NCBI GenBank assembly: GCA_964444125.1
Contig: CAYUFB010000023.1
Span: forward strand, 1 to 17,403
Direction of reading: 5' to 3'
Source: CAYUFB01 sp964444125
GTDB taxonomy: Bacteria > Patescibacteriota > Dojkabacteria > B142 > JAFGMG01
DNA: 17,403 bases
Shown: in pieces, positions 1-7,275 of the stretch
Position numbering within the stretch: the first letter of the stretch is position 1
How the letters are laid out: each line of letters opens with the position of its first letter
Program-made: the position numbers and the translations under genes
The notes under the pieces: generated by a model
Told to the model about the DNA's origin: nothing
The model's database searches: none
Seen by the model: the letters and a program-made list of their open reading frames with translations, nothing else

Positions 1-28
1 TTATTCTTCTAAATACCCTCTTTCTAAC

Positions 29-52
29 TGTTCAACTTTTTATGGGACAGCA
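29..52 (-). mobile_element. Possible IS3-family-type terminal inverted repeat
   Basis: Read on the minus strand, bases 52 to 29 begin TGCTGTCCC, continue through an A-rich block and end AAGTTGAACA. This resembles the TG...CCC-AAAAAGTTGGACA ends of IS150-type IS3 elements. If real, the element lies to the left of the window and only its outermost 52 bases are seen; neither a transposase nor the partner end is visible. The match is from memory of the family pattern, so it is weak evidence. Confidence 0.25.
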
Positions 53-312
53 GTGATCTAAGAATATATTGTTAATTAAAATGTTATTTTTACATTTCAT
101 CATCTTCTTACTTTACTATCAAAAAGGAATAGCGAGAACTGTTTAGTATCAAATAATCATTTACTTCTTTTATGACTACCAAATTTATTACTAGCTACAT
201 TGAAGCGACAAAAAACGAATTACAATATTAGATTGAATTTAGACAATATTCTATATTGACTATAAATATTTACCTCCAAGTTATATAATCTATCATTAAT
301 TTGATAAAAATC
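53..312. other. Non-coding leader region before the EamA gene
   Basis: No reading frame with protein-like composition is visible on either strand. It is very AT-rich. A TATAAT hexamer at 284-289 lies 23 bases before the chosen eamA start and is a plausible -10 element. The nearest -35-like hexamer, TTGACT at 256-261, is 22 bases upstream of it, which is too far for a standard promoter. I see no riboswitch-like or repeat structure here. Confidence 0.4.
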
Positions 313-1215
313 ATGAGTACGAAGTTAAAGGGATTTTTGGCATTACTACTAGCGGCCTTAATGTTTGGCTCATTTGGGATTTGGATTCGTGAGCTGAACA
401 AAGAAATGTCCTTATATCAACAAATTATTTTTCGTAATTCCTTTGCTTTAATTTTTGCCCTACTGATTATTATTCCAAAGTTATCGCATAAAAAAAGCCT
501 TAATATCAAAAAAGCCTCAAAAAAGAACCTTGTGGCATATTCACTTCTCATCCCATTAACCGTAATTTTCTACAACATATCTATAGTTAACACAAAAATA
601 GCTGTAGCAACTTTCATTTTTTATACTGCTTCAATTATTTTCTCTTACTTGATTGGCTATTTTGTATTCAAGGAGACACCGACAAGAATAAAATATCTAT
701 CCCTAGCTATCTCTTTTTTGGGCCTTCTCTTTCTTGCCTATCCTTTCTCTCTTGATGCAATAAATATTGGCCTTGTGGCAGGATTTATTAGTGGAATACT
801 CGATGCTGGGAGCAATTCGTTTAGAAAAAATCTTTCCGGGATTGTTGATAAAAGTCTTTTAATTCTATTAACCACAATAGGTGGCATTATCGTCTCAAGC
901 TTATTGATAACATATTCCGGGGATTCATTAAACTTTGTATCTAATCTTTCAGCGCTTACTTGGATACTTGGCGTATTTTTTGGATCAATGTTGGTATTTA
1001 TTAATTATTTATTATTAACTGGTTTCCAGAATATTGATATGAGTACTGGAACAATAATTCTTTCAGCTGAACTATTTTTTGCACTTTTACTTGGATATAT
1101 TTTTCTACACGAAGAGCCAAAAATAAATGAAACAATTGGCGGGATACTAGTTTTCATTGCGATGATAATCCCAAACCTGCCCGACAAGGCAATTTCTTAT
1201 CTTAAACTAACATAG
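313..1215 (+). CDS. EamA/DMT-family membrane transporter
   Basis: This protein of about 300 residues is hydrophobic throughout, with roughly ten membrane helices in two homologous halves. That is the usual length and layout of drug/metabolite (EamA, RhaT-like) exporters. The first half starts with an LAALMFGSFGIWIRE segment and the second half ends with a typical helix, ELFFALLLGYIFLHEEP, before the last hydrophobic stretch. The substrate cannot be read from sequence. An upstream TTG at 301 is in frame, but ATG at 313 starts the canonical first helix and is preferred. No Shine-Dalgarno is seen. It lies directly upstream of a metal-regulated operon on the same strand, but the fur promoter at 1327-1355 suggests separate control. 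Confidence 0.85.
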   Translation: MSTKLKGFLALLLAALMFGSFGIWIRELNKEMSLYQQIIFRNSFALIFALLIIIPKLSHKKSLNIKKASKKNLVAYSLLIPLTVIFYNISIVNTKIAVATFIFYTASIIFSYLIGYFVFKETPTRIKYLSLAISFLGLLFLAYPFSLDAINIGLVAGFISGILDAGSNSFRKNLSGIVDKSLLILLTTIGGIIVSSLLITYSGDSLNFVSNLSALTWILGVFFGSMLVFINYLLLTGFQNIDMSTGTIILSAELFFALLLGYIFLHEEPKINETIGGILVFIAMIIPNLPDKAISYLKLT

Positions 1216-1218
1216 CAA

Positions 1219-1344
1219 ATGTGCATCTCTTGTGCAATTCAATCAGGCGCCCCTTCTCAAATGATAATACACACGCTACTATTACTTGTCCCTGTCGTTG
1301 CTGTCTACGGAATCAAAAAAAGGAAGTTGACAAAAAGAAAATAA
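1219..1344 (+). CDS. Possible 41-residue membrane microprotein with N-terminal CxxC
   Basis: An ATG three bases after the eamA stop opens a 41-codon frame ending in TAA at 1342-1344. The peptide has three visible parts. The N-terminus is MCISC, a C-x-x-C pair at residues 2 and 5. A single hydrophobic helix follows at about residues 16-31 (HTLLLLVPVVAVYG). The C-terminus is strongly basic, KKRKLTKRK. This layout is what a real one-helix membrane microprotein looks like, and the three-base spacing fits translational coupling to eamA. Against it, its last codons overlap the predicted -35 hexamer of the fur promoter, and I recognise no family. A TGCA-N7-TGCA motif overlaps its start. Confidence 0.4.
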   Translation: MCISCAIQSGAPSQMIIHTLLLLVPVVAVYGIKKRKLTKRK

Positions 1345-1355
1345 AGTAATATTAT
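1327..1355 (+). promoter_or_regulatory. Promoter of the fur-znu operon
   Basis: TTGACA at 1327-1332, a 17-base spacer and TATTAT at 1350-1355 form a near-consensus housekeeping promoter. Transcription would begin near 1362, only about 14 bases before the fur ATG. The -10 element lies inside the inverted repeat at 1349-1377, so a bound repressor would block RNA polymerase. Confidence 0.6.
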
Positions 1356-1377
1356 TGCATCATTGTTGCAATAATAT
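1349..1377. promoter_or_regulatory. Palindromic operator, probable Fur/Zur-type box
   Basis: Two perfect 11-base arms (ATATTATTGCA and TGCAATAATAT) flank a 7-base spacer. The palindrome covers the -10 element, the expected transcription start and the first two bases of the fur ATG. Position and symmetry fit an autoregulatory site for the dimeric repressor encoded just downstream. TGCA-containing palindromes are also described for Fur/Mur-type regulators of alphaproteobacteria, but the exact regulator here is inferred. Confidence 0.6.
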
Positions 1378-1783
1378 GGAAAAGTTTTATAACGAAGTAA
1401 AAAATAAAGGTGGAAGAATAACTCCGATCAAAAAGGCTATTATTGATTATTTAATCTCTAAAGAATGCCTAATTACTACTGAGCAGATTAAAACACATCT
1501 GATCTCGATTAAATTAAACCCCGATAGATCCACAATATTTCGAGAACTTAGATCATTATCAAATGATGGAATAATTGTGAAGAATTCCATCAATGGAACT
1601 GATTATTATGAAATACCATTACATCACCATCATCATCTTGTATGCCTGAAATGCAAAAAAATAATGAAAATCGAACTACATGATCAACTAACGAGACTTG
1701 AAAATGAATTAGCCCAGAATAACAACTTTATAATTACTGGTCATTTTTTAGAGTTTTTTGGCCATTGCCAGAAATGTATTTAA
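1376..1783 (+). CDS. Fur-family metal-responsive repressor (Zur/Fur-like)
   Basis: A 135-residue protein with the Fur layout. An N-terminal winged helix spans about 1-82, with RITPIKKAIIDYL and the recognition helix around DRSTIFRELRSL. A C-terminal dimerisation/metal domain follows, with five consecutive histidines (83-87) and two C-x-x-C pairs (C90/C93 and C131/C134), the structural-zinc signature of Fur/Zur/PerR. ATG at 1376 is chosen over TTG at 1355 because the predicted transcript begins near 1362 and Fur homology starts after the ATG. It begins an operon with the znuA-znuC-znuB-like genes, which points to a zinc- or manganese-responsive repressor. Fur, PerR and Mur cannot be separated by sequence alone. 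Confidence 0.88.
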   Translation: MEKFYNEVKNKGGRITPIKKAIIDYLISKECLITTEQIKTHLISIKLNPDRSTIFRELRSLSNDGIIVKNSINGTDYYEIPLHHHHHLVCLKCKKIMKIELHDQLTRLENELAQNNNFIITGHFLEFFGHCQKCI

Positions 1784-1796
1784 TTATAAATTAACA

Positions 1797-2747
1797 ATGA
1801 AACAAAAATTATTACTTTTTCTTATACTAATTCTTTTCTTCTCAGGCTTATTGATGCTTGTATTATTTTTACAAAAAGAGAAAAGAGAACCTGATGTAGA
1901 TAAAATCCAAGTTGTCACGACGCTGTTTCCTTTATACGACTTTGCACGAAACGTAGGTGGAGATCATGTCGAAGTGACGTTGTTGCTACCTCCTGGAGTT
2001 GAACCACACAGCTATGAGCCCACCCCCAAAGATATTCGTAGCATCCAAGATTCAGATATATTCATATATACAGGACCTGCGATGGAGCCTTGGGCAGAAA
2101 AGCTCATCAGTTCACTAGAGACAGAAAATATTGTAATTGATGCAAGCGAAGGCTTGGAATTGATTGTAGGAGAGCATCATGATCATGAACACGAGGAGCA
2201 TGAGGAAGAGCATGGTGCTACAGATCCACATATCTGGCTAGATTTCGGCAACGCACTAAATATTTCCGAAAGAATTTCACAAGCACTAATCGAAATTGAT
2301 CCAGCTAATTGGAGCTATTACAATAAAAATTATTTAGAATATAGTGAGCTTTTGATCATGATTGATGAAGAATATAAAACAGGACTTGCCGCTTGTGCAA
2401 GAAATCAAATAGTACACGCAGGACATTATGCATTTGGATATTTATCACATAGATACAATTTTTCATATACAGCCGCTCAAGGATTTTCACCTGACTCAGA
2501 GCCATCTGCAAACGATTTAATTGCATTAACTAAACAAATTAGAGAAAATGCAATTGAATATATTTTCTATGAGCAAATTTCTAGTCCCAAAATTGCAGAA
2601 ACCGTCTCAAATGAAACCGGAATTAAATTATTGACACTGCATACTGCAGAGAACCTTTCGAAACAAGATATAAAAGAAGGCAAATCTTATATTAATATAA
2701 TGGAAGAAAATTTAGAGAGTTTAAGAACCGGAATGAATTGCAAATAA
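1797..2747 (+). CDS. znuA: Zinc/manganese ABC transporter solute-binding protein (ZnuA/TroA family)
   Basis: A 316-residue cluster A-I metal-binding protein. Residues 4-25 form a hydrophobic N-terminal anchor with no lipobox cysteine. Mature-domain motifs are TTLFPLYDFARNVGG, PPGVEPHSYEPTP (H71), TDPHIWLD (H145) and HAGHYAFGYLSHRY (H210), the expected three metal-ligand histidines. An acidic/histidine-rich loop at about 126-139 (EHHDHEHEEHEEEHG) precedes the second ligand and favours zinc over manganese. An upstream TTG at 1758 is in frame, but it overlaps fur and gives an unnatural N-terminus, so ATG 1797 is used. The gene overlaps the next ATPase gene by one base (TAATG). It would hand metal to the ZnuB-like channel at the outer face of the membrane. 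Confidence 0.9.
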   Translation: MKQKLLLFLILILFFSGLLMLVLFLQKEKREPDVDKIQVVTTLFPLYDFARNVGGDHVEVTLLLPPGVEPHSYEPTPKDIRSIQDSDIFIYTGPAMEPWAEKLISSLETENIVIDASEGLELIVGEHHDHEHEEHEEEHGATDPHIWLDFGNALNISERISQALIEIDPANWSYYNKNYLEYSELLIMIDEEYKTGLAACARNQIVHAGHYAFGYLSHRYNFSYTAAQGFSPDSEPSANDLIALTKQIRENAIEYIFYEQISSPKIAETVSNETGIKLLTLHTAENLSKQDIKEGKSYINIMEENLESLRTGMNCK

Positions 2748-3493
2748 TGACAAAACAAATCGAAATAAAAAATTTAAACGTCTCTATTTCTACCCCGATT
2801 TTAAGTGACATAAATGCAATTATCAATGAAGGTGATTTTGTCGGGATTGTGGGACCCAATGGTGGCGGCAAAACAACGTTGATCAAGTCAATACTTGGTT
2901 TGATCAATTTGACCTCAGGTCAAATTAAGATTTTTGGCAAAGATCTAAAAGAATTTAACGATTATGGGCAAATTGGATATCTGCCACAAAAAAATACTCA
3001 TATCAATCAATTATTCCCAATTTCTGTTGAAGAAGTAATCTCTTTAGGTCTACTAGGCAACAAAAAATTCCCGAAAAGACTTGAAAGAAGCGATAAAAAA
3101 AAGATAAGTGACGTAATAAAACTGCTAAATATTGGCACCCTACAGAAAAAAACTCTAAACGAATTGTCCGGAGGACAACAACAAAAGGTATTTTTGGCAC
3201 GTGCACTAGTAAATCAACCAAAGATTTTGATTTTTGATGAACCTTCAACAGCACTTGATCCAAAATCTAGGGAAGATTTTTTCAAGATGATTATAAAAAT
3301 CAATCAAGAAAAAAAGACAACAATCTTGCTTGTAACTCATGATACCGGATATATTGGACAATACGCCAATAAAATAATGTATCTTGATAGAAAATTAGTA
3401 TTTTTTGGTCCGATAAGAGATTTTTGTGAAGGAGAAGATATCAGTTCCTGTTTTGAGAAAACCGACAAACATATTATTTGGCATAACCACTAA
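2747..3493 (+). CDS. znuC: Metal ABC transporter ATP-binding protein (ZnuC-like)
   Basis: A 248-residue ABC ATPase with every catalytic motif: Walker A GPNGGGKTT (36-44), Q-loop YLPQ (Q81), signature LSGGQ (140-144), Walker B ILIFDEP (160-166), D-loop ALDP and switch histidine LLVTHD (H198). The NTH...FPISVEEVISLGLLG segment after the Q-loop is typical of the Znu/Mnt/Tro subfamily. The tail ends KHIIWHNH, a short histidine-containing end as in other ZnuC proteins. The ATG shares a base with the znuA stop, implying coupled translation. It should power the permease encoded 16 bases downstream. Zinc rather than manganese is inferred from the operon. Confidence 0.92.
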   Translation: MTKQIEIKNLNVSISTPILSDINAIINEGDFVGIVGPNGGGKTTLIKSILGLINLTSGQIKIFGKDLKEFNDYGQIGYLPQKNTHINQLFPISVEEVISLGLLGNKKFPKRLERSDKKKISDVIKLLNIGTLQKKTLNELSGGQQQKVFLARALVNQPKILIFDEPSTALDPKSREDFFKMIIKINQEKKTTILLVTHDTGYIGQYANKIMYLDRKLVFFGPIRDFCEGEDISSCFEKTDKHIIWHNH

Positions 3494-3509
3494 AATTAAT
3501 AAATTATCA

Positions 3510-4319
3510 ATGGAATTAATAGAAACTTTTGAATACACATTTATACAAAGAGCAATGCTTGCAGGTAGTATAATTGCGATCACCTGTGCATTACTTGGCG
3601 TATTTTTGGTGCTTAAGAAAATGTCTCTTATTGGAGACGGCCTCTCTCATGTAAGTTTTGGTGCAATTGCGTTTGGATTGTCATTGGGATTATATCCATA
3701 TTACGTAGCCATACCATTGGTAGTTATAAGCTCATTACTTATTCTGACCTTGATAGATAGAGCGAAAGTCTATGCAGATACTGCAATTGGAATAGTATCG
3801 GCTATAGGTATAGCAAGCGGTGTAATACTTGCAAGCGTCTCAAATGGCTTCAATGTCGATCTCTTTAGTTATTTATTTGGAAGTATCTTGGCAATTAGTT
3901 CGTTTGAGGTATATTTGTCGATTGCATTATCTGCTTTAGTAATTATCATATTGATTCTTTTTTATAGAGATCTTTTTGCTATCACTTATGATGAAGAATA
4001 TGCAAGCACTCAGGGTATAAAGGTACAAAGAGTCAATAAACTTTTGGTCATATTGACTGCAATTACTGTTATATTATCTGTAAAAATTGTTGGAGTGATG
4101 CTGGTATCAGCCCTTTTAATTCTTCCTGCCGTATCAGCGCTACAAATCACAAAAAGATTTCATGAAGTACTATTATTTAGTGCTTTCATTTCGTTTATTT
4201 GTGTATTCTTTGGAATTATTTTTTCATTCCTAATTGATATCCCAACCGGCGCTACAATAGTTATGCTAAATGCTATTTCACTAATTATCTTTTTGATTTC
4301 GAAAAAACTAGTAAATTAA
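3510..4319 (+). CDS. znuB: Metal ABC transporter permease (ZnuB/ABC-3 family)
   Basis: A 269-residue polytopic protein with about eight membrane helices and ABC-3 family motifs: FIQRAMLAGSIIAITCALLG near the start, KKMSLIGDGLSHVSFG (the conserved S-L-x-G-D-x-L-S-H loop), DLFSYLFGSIL and VGVMLVSALLILPA. An in-frame GTG at 3426 would add 28 non-family residues overlapping znuC, so ATG 3510 is preferred; it gives the usual MxxxxYxFxQRA start. This is the channel of the importer and the last gene of the fur-znu operon. A likely break follows, with a 52-base AT-rich gap before the next gene and no clear terminator hairpin. Confidence 0.92.
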   Translation: MELIETFEYTFIQRAMLAGSIIAITCALLGVFLVLKKMSLIGDGLSHVSFGAIAFGLSLGLYPYYVAIPLVVISSLLILTLIDRAKVYADTAIGIVSAIGIASGVILASVSNGFNVDLFSYLFGSILAISSFEVYLSIALSALVIIILILFYRDLFAITYDEEYASTQGIKVQRVNKLLVILTAITVILSVKIVGVMLVSALLILPAVSALQITKRFHEVLLFSAFISFICVFFGIIFSFLIDIPTGATIVMLNAISLIIFLISKKLVN

Positions 4320-4329
4320 ATATCCCTAT

Positions 4330-4359
4330 TTGACATATTGTATATAATTTATTCAATAT
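4330..4359 (+). promoter_or_regulatory. Weak promoter/inverted repeat before the thioredoxin-permease pair
   Basis: This AT-rich stretch contains TTGACA (4330-4335) and TATAAT (4343-4348), but they are only 7 bases apart and so do not form a normal pair. With a 17-18 base spacer the -10 would fall at about 4353-4359 (CAATAT). ATATTG (4335-4340) and CAATAT (4354-4359) form a 6-base inverted repeat around this region. Function is uncertain. Confidence 0.25.
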
Positions 4360-4371
4360 TAATATCCTTTT

Positions 4372-4725
4372 ATGCAGATACAAGTATTTGGCTCAGGATG
4401 TACTACGTGTAAAAAACTATTTGAACTAACCCAAAAAGCAGTTGACGAAATTGGGCTAAAAGCGAAGGTTGAATACATAACCGATGTGGAAAAAATACTC
4501 GAAATGGGAATCTTGACATCCCCCGTGTTGGCAATAAATGGAAATCCTGTAATGCAAGGCTTCATAAATGATTTAGACAGAATTAAGTCTATGATTCTTG
4601 AAGCAAAATCAAATTATTGCAAAGACTTTGATGCTTGCGACGATTGTAAAGAATGTGAAGATTTTGAAAGTAACGAAAGAAACGAGAAAGATAAAAAAGA
4701 TTCCTGCTGTAATTGTTGTAAATAA
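4372..4725 (+). CDS. Small thioredoxin-fold protein with cysteine-rich C-terminal tail
   Basis: Residues 1-80 match the small redox-active thioredoxin family (Thioredoxin_3): beta-strand MQIQVFGSG, active site C10-T-T-C13, and TSPVLAING with cis-Pro P51. The usual family length is about 75-80 residues; here a tail at 81-117 adds eight cysteines (C83, C89, C92, C95, C112, C113, C115, C116) among Asp, Glu and Lys, ending CCNCCK. That tail resembles a metallothionein-like thiolate cluster. It lies 3 bases before a COG0701 permease; such pairs of thioredoxin and permease are recurrent. Likely role: cytosolic thiol carrier handing a soft metal or metalloid to the permease. The substrate is unknown. 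Confidence 0.8.
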   Translation: MQIQVFGSGCTTCKKLFELTQKAVDEIGLKAKVEYITDVEKILEMGILTSPVLAINGNPVMQGFINDLDRIKSMILEAKSNYCKDFDACDDCKECEDFESNERNEKDKKDSCCNCCK

Positions 4726-4728
4726 TAT

Positions 4729-5703
4729 ATGGATATATTTAAGCCTTTCGAAATTTTAGCAGACTTTGTGACTTATGATCTACTAAATCTTACATTAGAT
4801 TCATATATTGCCGAGGCTGTGCATTTCTTCGTTTATGATATTTTCAAGATCGGATTTTTGCTTGTCGTGATCAACTATGTTATGGCAATGACAAGATACT
4901 ATTTCCCAATTGAAAAGCTGAAAGATATGTTGATCAAAAGAAACTGGTATGGACTTGATTATTTATTTGCAGCTATATTGGGACTGATAACGCCATTTTG
5001 TTCTTGCTCGTCGATTCCATTATTTATTGGATTTCTGCAAGCAAGAATCCCTCTCGGGGTTACTTTTGCCTTTCTAATTGCATCACCATTGATCAATGAG
5101 TCTTCTTTAATACTTTTTCCTGCTCTATTTGGTGCCAAAACAACTATCATCTACAATTTAATTGGTATGGGTGTCAGTATCATCGGAGGACTTATGATTC
5201 AAAAATTGAAATTAGAAAAATATGTAAATCAGGATTTACTGAAATTAAAAACCAACAATTCATTTTATAATCAAAAAAGTGAAATCCCACTAAAAAAATT
5301 ATTAGTAAATTTTTGGGATGATGGATTTTCTATTACGAAGACAATATTTCCCTATGTAGTTCTTGGTGTATCTCTTGGAGCGTTAATCCATGGATTCGTA
5401 CCTGCAAAATTTATTGAAAATTCGTTAAACTCAAATAGTTTTTTTGCAGTCCCAATTGCTACCCTTCTAGGAATTCCACTTTATGCAAATTCGGTAAGTG
5501 TGATACCGATTATCGAAGCATTCGTTAATAAGGGGATTCCAGTTGGGACTGCATTAGCATTTATGACTGCGACAGTGACATTATCCATTCCTGAAGCACT
5601 AATCTTAAAAAAAGTAATGAATTGGAAACTTCTAGCGATATTTTTTGGAATTACAACAATTGGGATTATGTTGATAGGATTTATATTAAATATCCTAATT
5701 TAA
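4729..5703 (+). CDS. ArsP/COG0701-type permease (UPF0718)
   Basis: A 324-residue membrane protein with about eight helices in two halves. The first half carries the hallmark TPFCSCSSIPLF (C91, C93) followed by ASPLINESSL. The second half has the matching LGIPLYANSVSVIPIIEAFVNKGIP and TLSIPEALILKKVM, the internal duplication expected of ArsP_1 permeases. Family members export trivalent organoarsenicals or are uncharacterised; the paired cysteines are thought to bind the soft substrate. Translation is probably coupled to the preceding thioredoxin (3-base gap). It ends convergent with, and overlapping by 9 bases, the HAD-fold gene on the other strand. No arsR, arsC or arsM gene is in the window, so arsenic is only one possible substrate. 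Confidence 0.85.
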   Translation: MDIFKPFEILADFVTYDLLNLTLDSYIAEAVHFFVYDIFKIGFLLVVINYVMAMTRYYFPIEKLKDMLIKRNWYGLDYLFAAILGLITPFCSCSSIPLFIGFLQARIPLGVTFAFLIASPLINESSLILFPALFGAKTTIIYNLIGMGVSIIGGLMIQKLKLEKYVNQDLLKLKTNNSFYNQKSEIPLKKLLVNFWDDGFSITKTIFPYVVLGVSLGALIHGFVPAKFIENSLNSNSFFAVPIATLLGIPLYANSVSVIPIIEAFVNKGIPVGTALAFMTATVTLSIPEALILKKVMNWKLLAIFFGITTIGIMLIGFILNILI

Positions 5704-6300
5704 TCCAAGATATTCTTTCAATTCTCTTGTCGATCTATCTATATCATAAAGCAACGTTTGCCAGCCTCTTTTTGTAGCGGCATCGATATGTTCAAGAGTA
5801 TTTTCAACAAACAAGATATTTTCTGCACTAATCCCTGCCCTTTCTTCTGCAATCTCAAAAATCTCACTTTCAGGTTTTTTGTATTTCACAATACTTGAAT
5901 CAATAATCTGTTTGAAATTCACATCAGGTAATAATCCTCTATTCTTGATGTTATCAAACATACCAGGATACATATTAGTTAATAACCCCAAAGGAAATAA
6001 CTTCTCAAGTTCCAGAAGAAAGTTAGATAATTTGGGGTTCTTCTCAAATCTACTTACAAAATCTTCTAGCATAGAGTAGTTTTCTGGGAAATCAATATCT
6101 AATTCTTCTTTCGCTTCTCCAATAAAGACATCAATTGACTCACCTTTGCATATATCAGGTTCATGTTTTAAGAATAATTCATGAAATGCAGTTCTTCTAG
6201 AATCTGGTATCTTAAGATCTTCAAGCATTTGCTTCCATTTATTTGTTTTGGAAAAATCTAAAACAACTACCCCTCCAATCTCAAAATATATAAATTCCAT
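5695..6300 (-). CDS. HAD-superfamily protein with altered catalytic motif I
   Basis: About 201 residues from ATG at 6300. It shows the HAD layout: motif I YFEIGGVVV (5-13), a helical cap (about 18-95), motif II LLTN (T108), motif III VKYKKPESEIF (K141/K142) and motif IV ILFVENTLEHIDAA (162-175). It is closest to the FDIGGVL-type phosphatase group, but the nucleophile Asp is Glu (E7), the second motif I Asp is Gly, and motif IV has Glu-Asn where Asp-Asp is usual. Phosphatase activity is therefore doubtful. In-frame starts at 6345 and 6336 would overlap the upstream gene's end. It is third in a binding-protein/HAMP-sensor operon, 19 bases after the sensor gene. Confidence 0.8.
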   Translation of the reverse strand: MEFIYFEIGGVVVLDFSKTNKWKQMLEDLKIPDSRRTAFHELFLKHEPDICKGESIDVFIGEAKEELDIDFPENYSMLEDFVSRFEKNPKLSNFLLELEKLFPLGLLTNMYPGMFDNIKNRGLLPDVNFKQIIDSSIVKYKKPESEIFEIAEERAGISAENILFVENTLEHIDAATKRGWQTLLYDIDRSTRELKEYLGLN

Positions 6301-6319
6301 ATGCCTATTGATATTTGGA

Positions 6320-7258
6320 TTATAACCTTTTGGCATTTTTCTCAAGTTCTTCTATTTGTTTCTTTAATTCGACCATCTTGACCTCTCTATCTATCATTGC
6401 TTTATTCATAGCTTCAAGGTCTTTATTGGATTGCTCTAATTTGTCCTTTGTTTTCATAATCTCATTGTTTGACTTCCTTAAATTATCAATATTCTCTAAT
6501 AGTATTGAAATCATTTTTTGCAATGATCTACTCAAAATCCCAATCTCATTTTCATATGCTAAATATCTTTTTGGTATTTTCCTTCTATATCTGCCTTTTG
6601 CTATTTCGTCTGATAGATAACTAATTCTGACAATAGGATATGTAACCCTATTAATAAATATGGTCGAATATATAAGTGAAACAATGCTCGAAACAATCAA
6701 GACTACAGCTCCAATAACGAAGTACAAATTCCTATTACTAATTACAGTATTATGGAGCGTTTGAGTTCTTTCTAATTCGGCAAAAATCAGATTCGCCGTG
6801 ACCTCTTTTGCGTATTCTTGATTTTTTATCATTGAATCGTAATGCGAATAAGCATCAACGATATCCTCATTCTTATAAGCTGATACTCCTGCATTTTTAT
6901 CTTCTAATATTCTTAATATGATGTTTTTGATACCCCTAAAAGACTGTTTCGATTTTGAATTAACAACAGTTATCTCTAGCAGATTGATGTCTTTTAAGAT
7001 AATGCTTTCATATTCAGCAATCAACTGATACGACTCTTCTACATCCTCTCCTCTAAGTAATCTCAAATATTCCGAATTCAGCTTACGTGAATTATCCAGA
7101 AGATCATACGCAGTAATCATATTATCAGATATTTGAGCGTAATCATTAACTACACTTACCTGAGAATATGCAAAGCTCCAAATAATTACTTGCATAAATA
7201 ACAGAATTAGTATGAATAAGGAAATGATCCTCCCACGTATCGTCTTAAAAAAATTCAT
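6320..7258 (-). CDS. HAMP-domain membrane sensor without output domain
   Basis: A 312-residue protein with an uncommon, complete-looking layout. TM1 is at about 10-32. A mostly helical extracytoplasmic region (about 33-176) resembles four-helix-bundle sensors. TM2 is at about 178-202, a HAMP domain at 202-255 (PIVRISYLSDEIAKGRYRR ... NEIGILSRSLQKM), then a charged coiled coil to the end (about 255-312). No histidine kinase, cyclase, GGDEF or methyl-accepting domain follows the coil. It starts 17 bases after the xylose-binding-like gene and is followed by a HAD-fold gene, so the three are probably co-transcribed. Likely role: reading ligand-bound state of the binding protein and passing it to a cytoplasmic partner. 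The partner is unknown. Confidence 0.8.
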   Translation of the reverse strand: MNFFKTIRGRIISLFILILLFMQVIIWSFAYSQVSVVNDYAQISDNMITAYDLLDNSRKLNSEYLRLLRGEDVEESYQLIAEYESIILKDINLLEITVVNSKSKQSFRGIKNIILRILEDKNAGVSAYKNEDIVDAYSHYDSMIKNQEYAKEVTANLIFAELERTQTLHNTVISNRNLYFVIGAVVLIVSSIVSLIYSTIFINRVTYPIVRISYLSDEIAKGRYRRKIPKRYLAYENEIGILSRSLQKMISILLENIDNLRKSNNEIMKTKDKLEQSNKDLEAMNKAMIDREVKMVELKKQIEELEKNAKRL

Positions 7259-7275
7259 TGTATGTTCTTAAAAAT

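Noticed and set aside
1..39. Minus-strand frame ending at base 1 with a protein-like tail (VEQLERGYLEE)
   Set aside because: It is closed by a stop at 40-42, has no start codon and is only 12 codons long; a chance frame or part of the possible insertion-sequence leader.
1758..1796. Upstream TTG start for the ZnuA-like protein
   Set aside because: It would overlap the fur gene and put non-family residues before the basic start of the signal anchor (MKQK).
3426..3509. 28-residue N-terminal extension of the ZnuB-like permease from GTG
   Set aside because: It overlaps the end of znuC, is hydrophilic and unlike the family; ATG 3510 gives the normal start.
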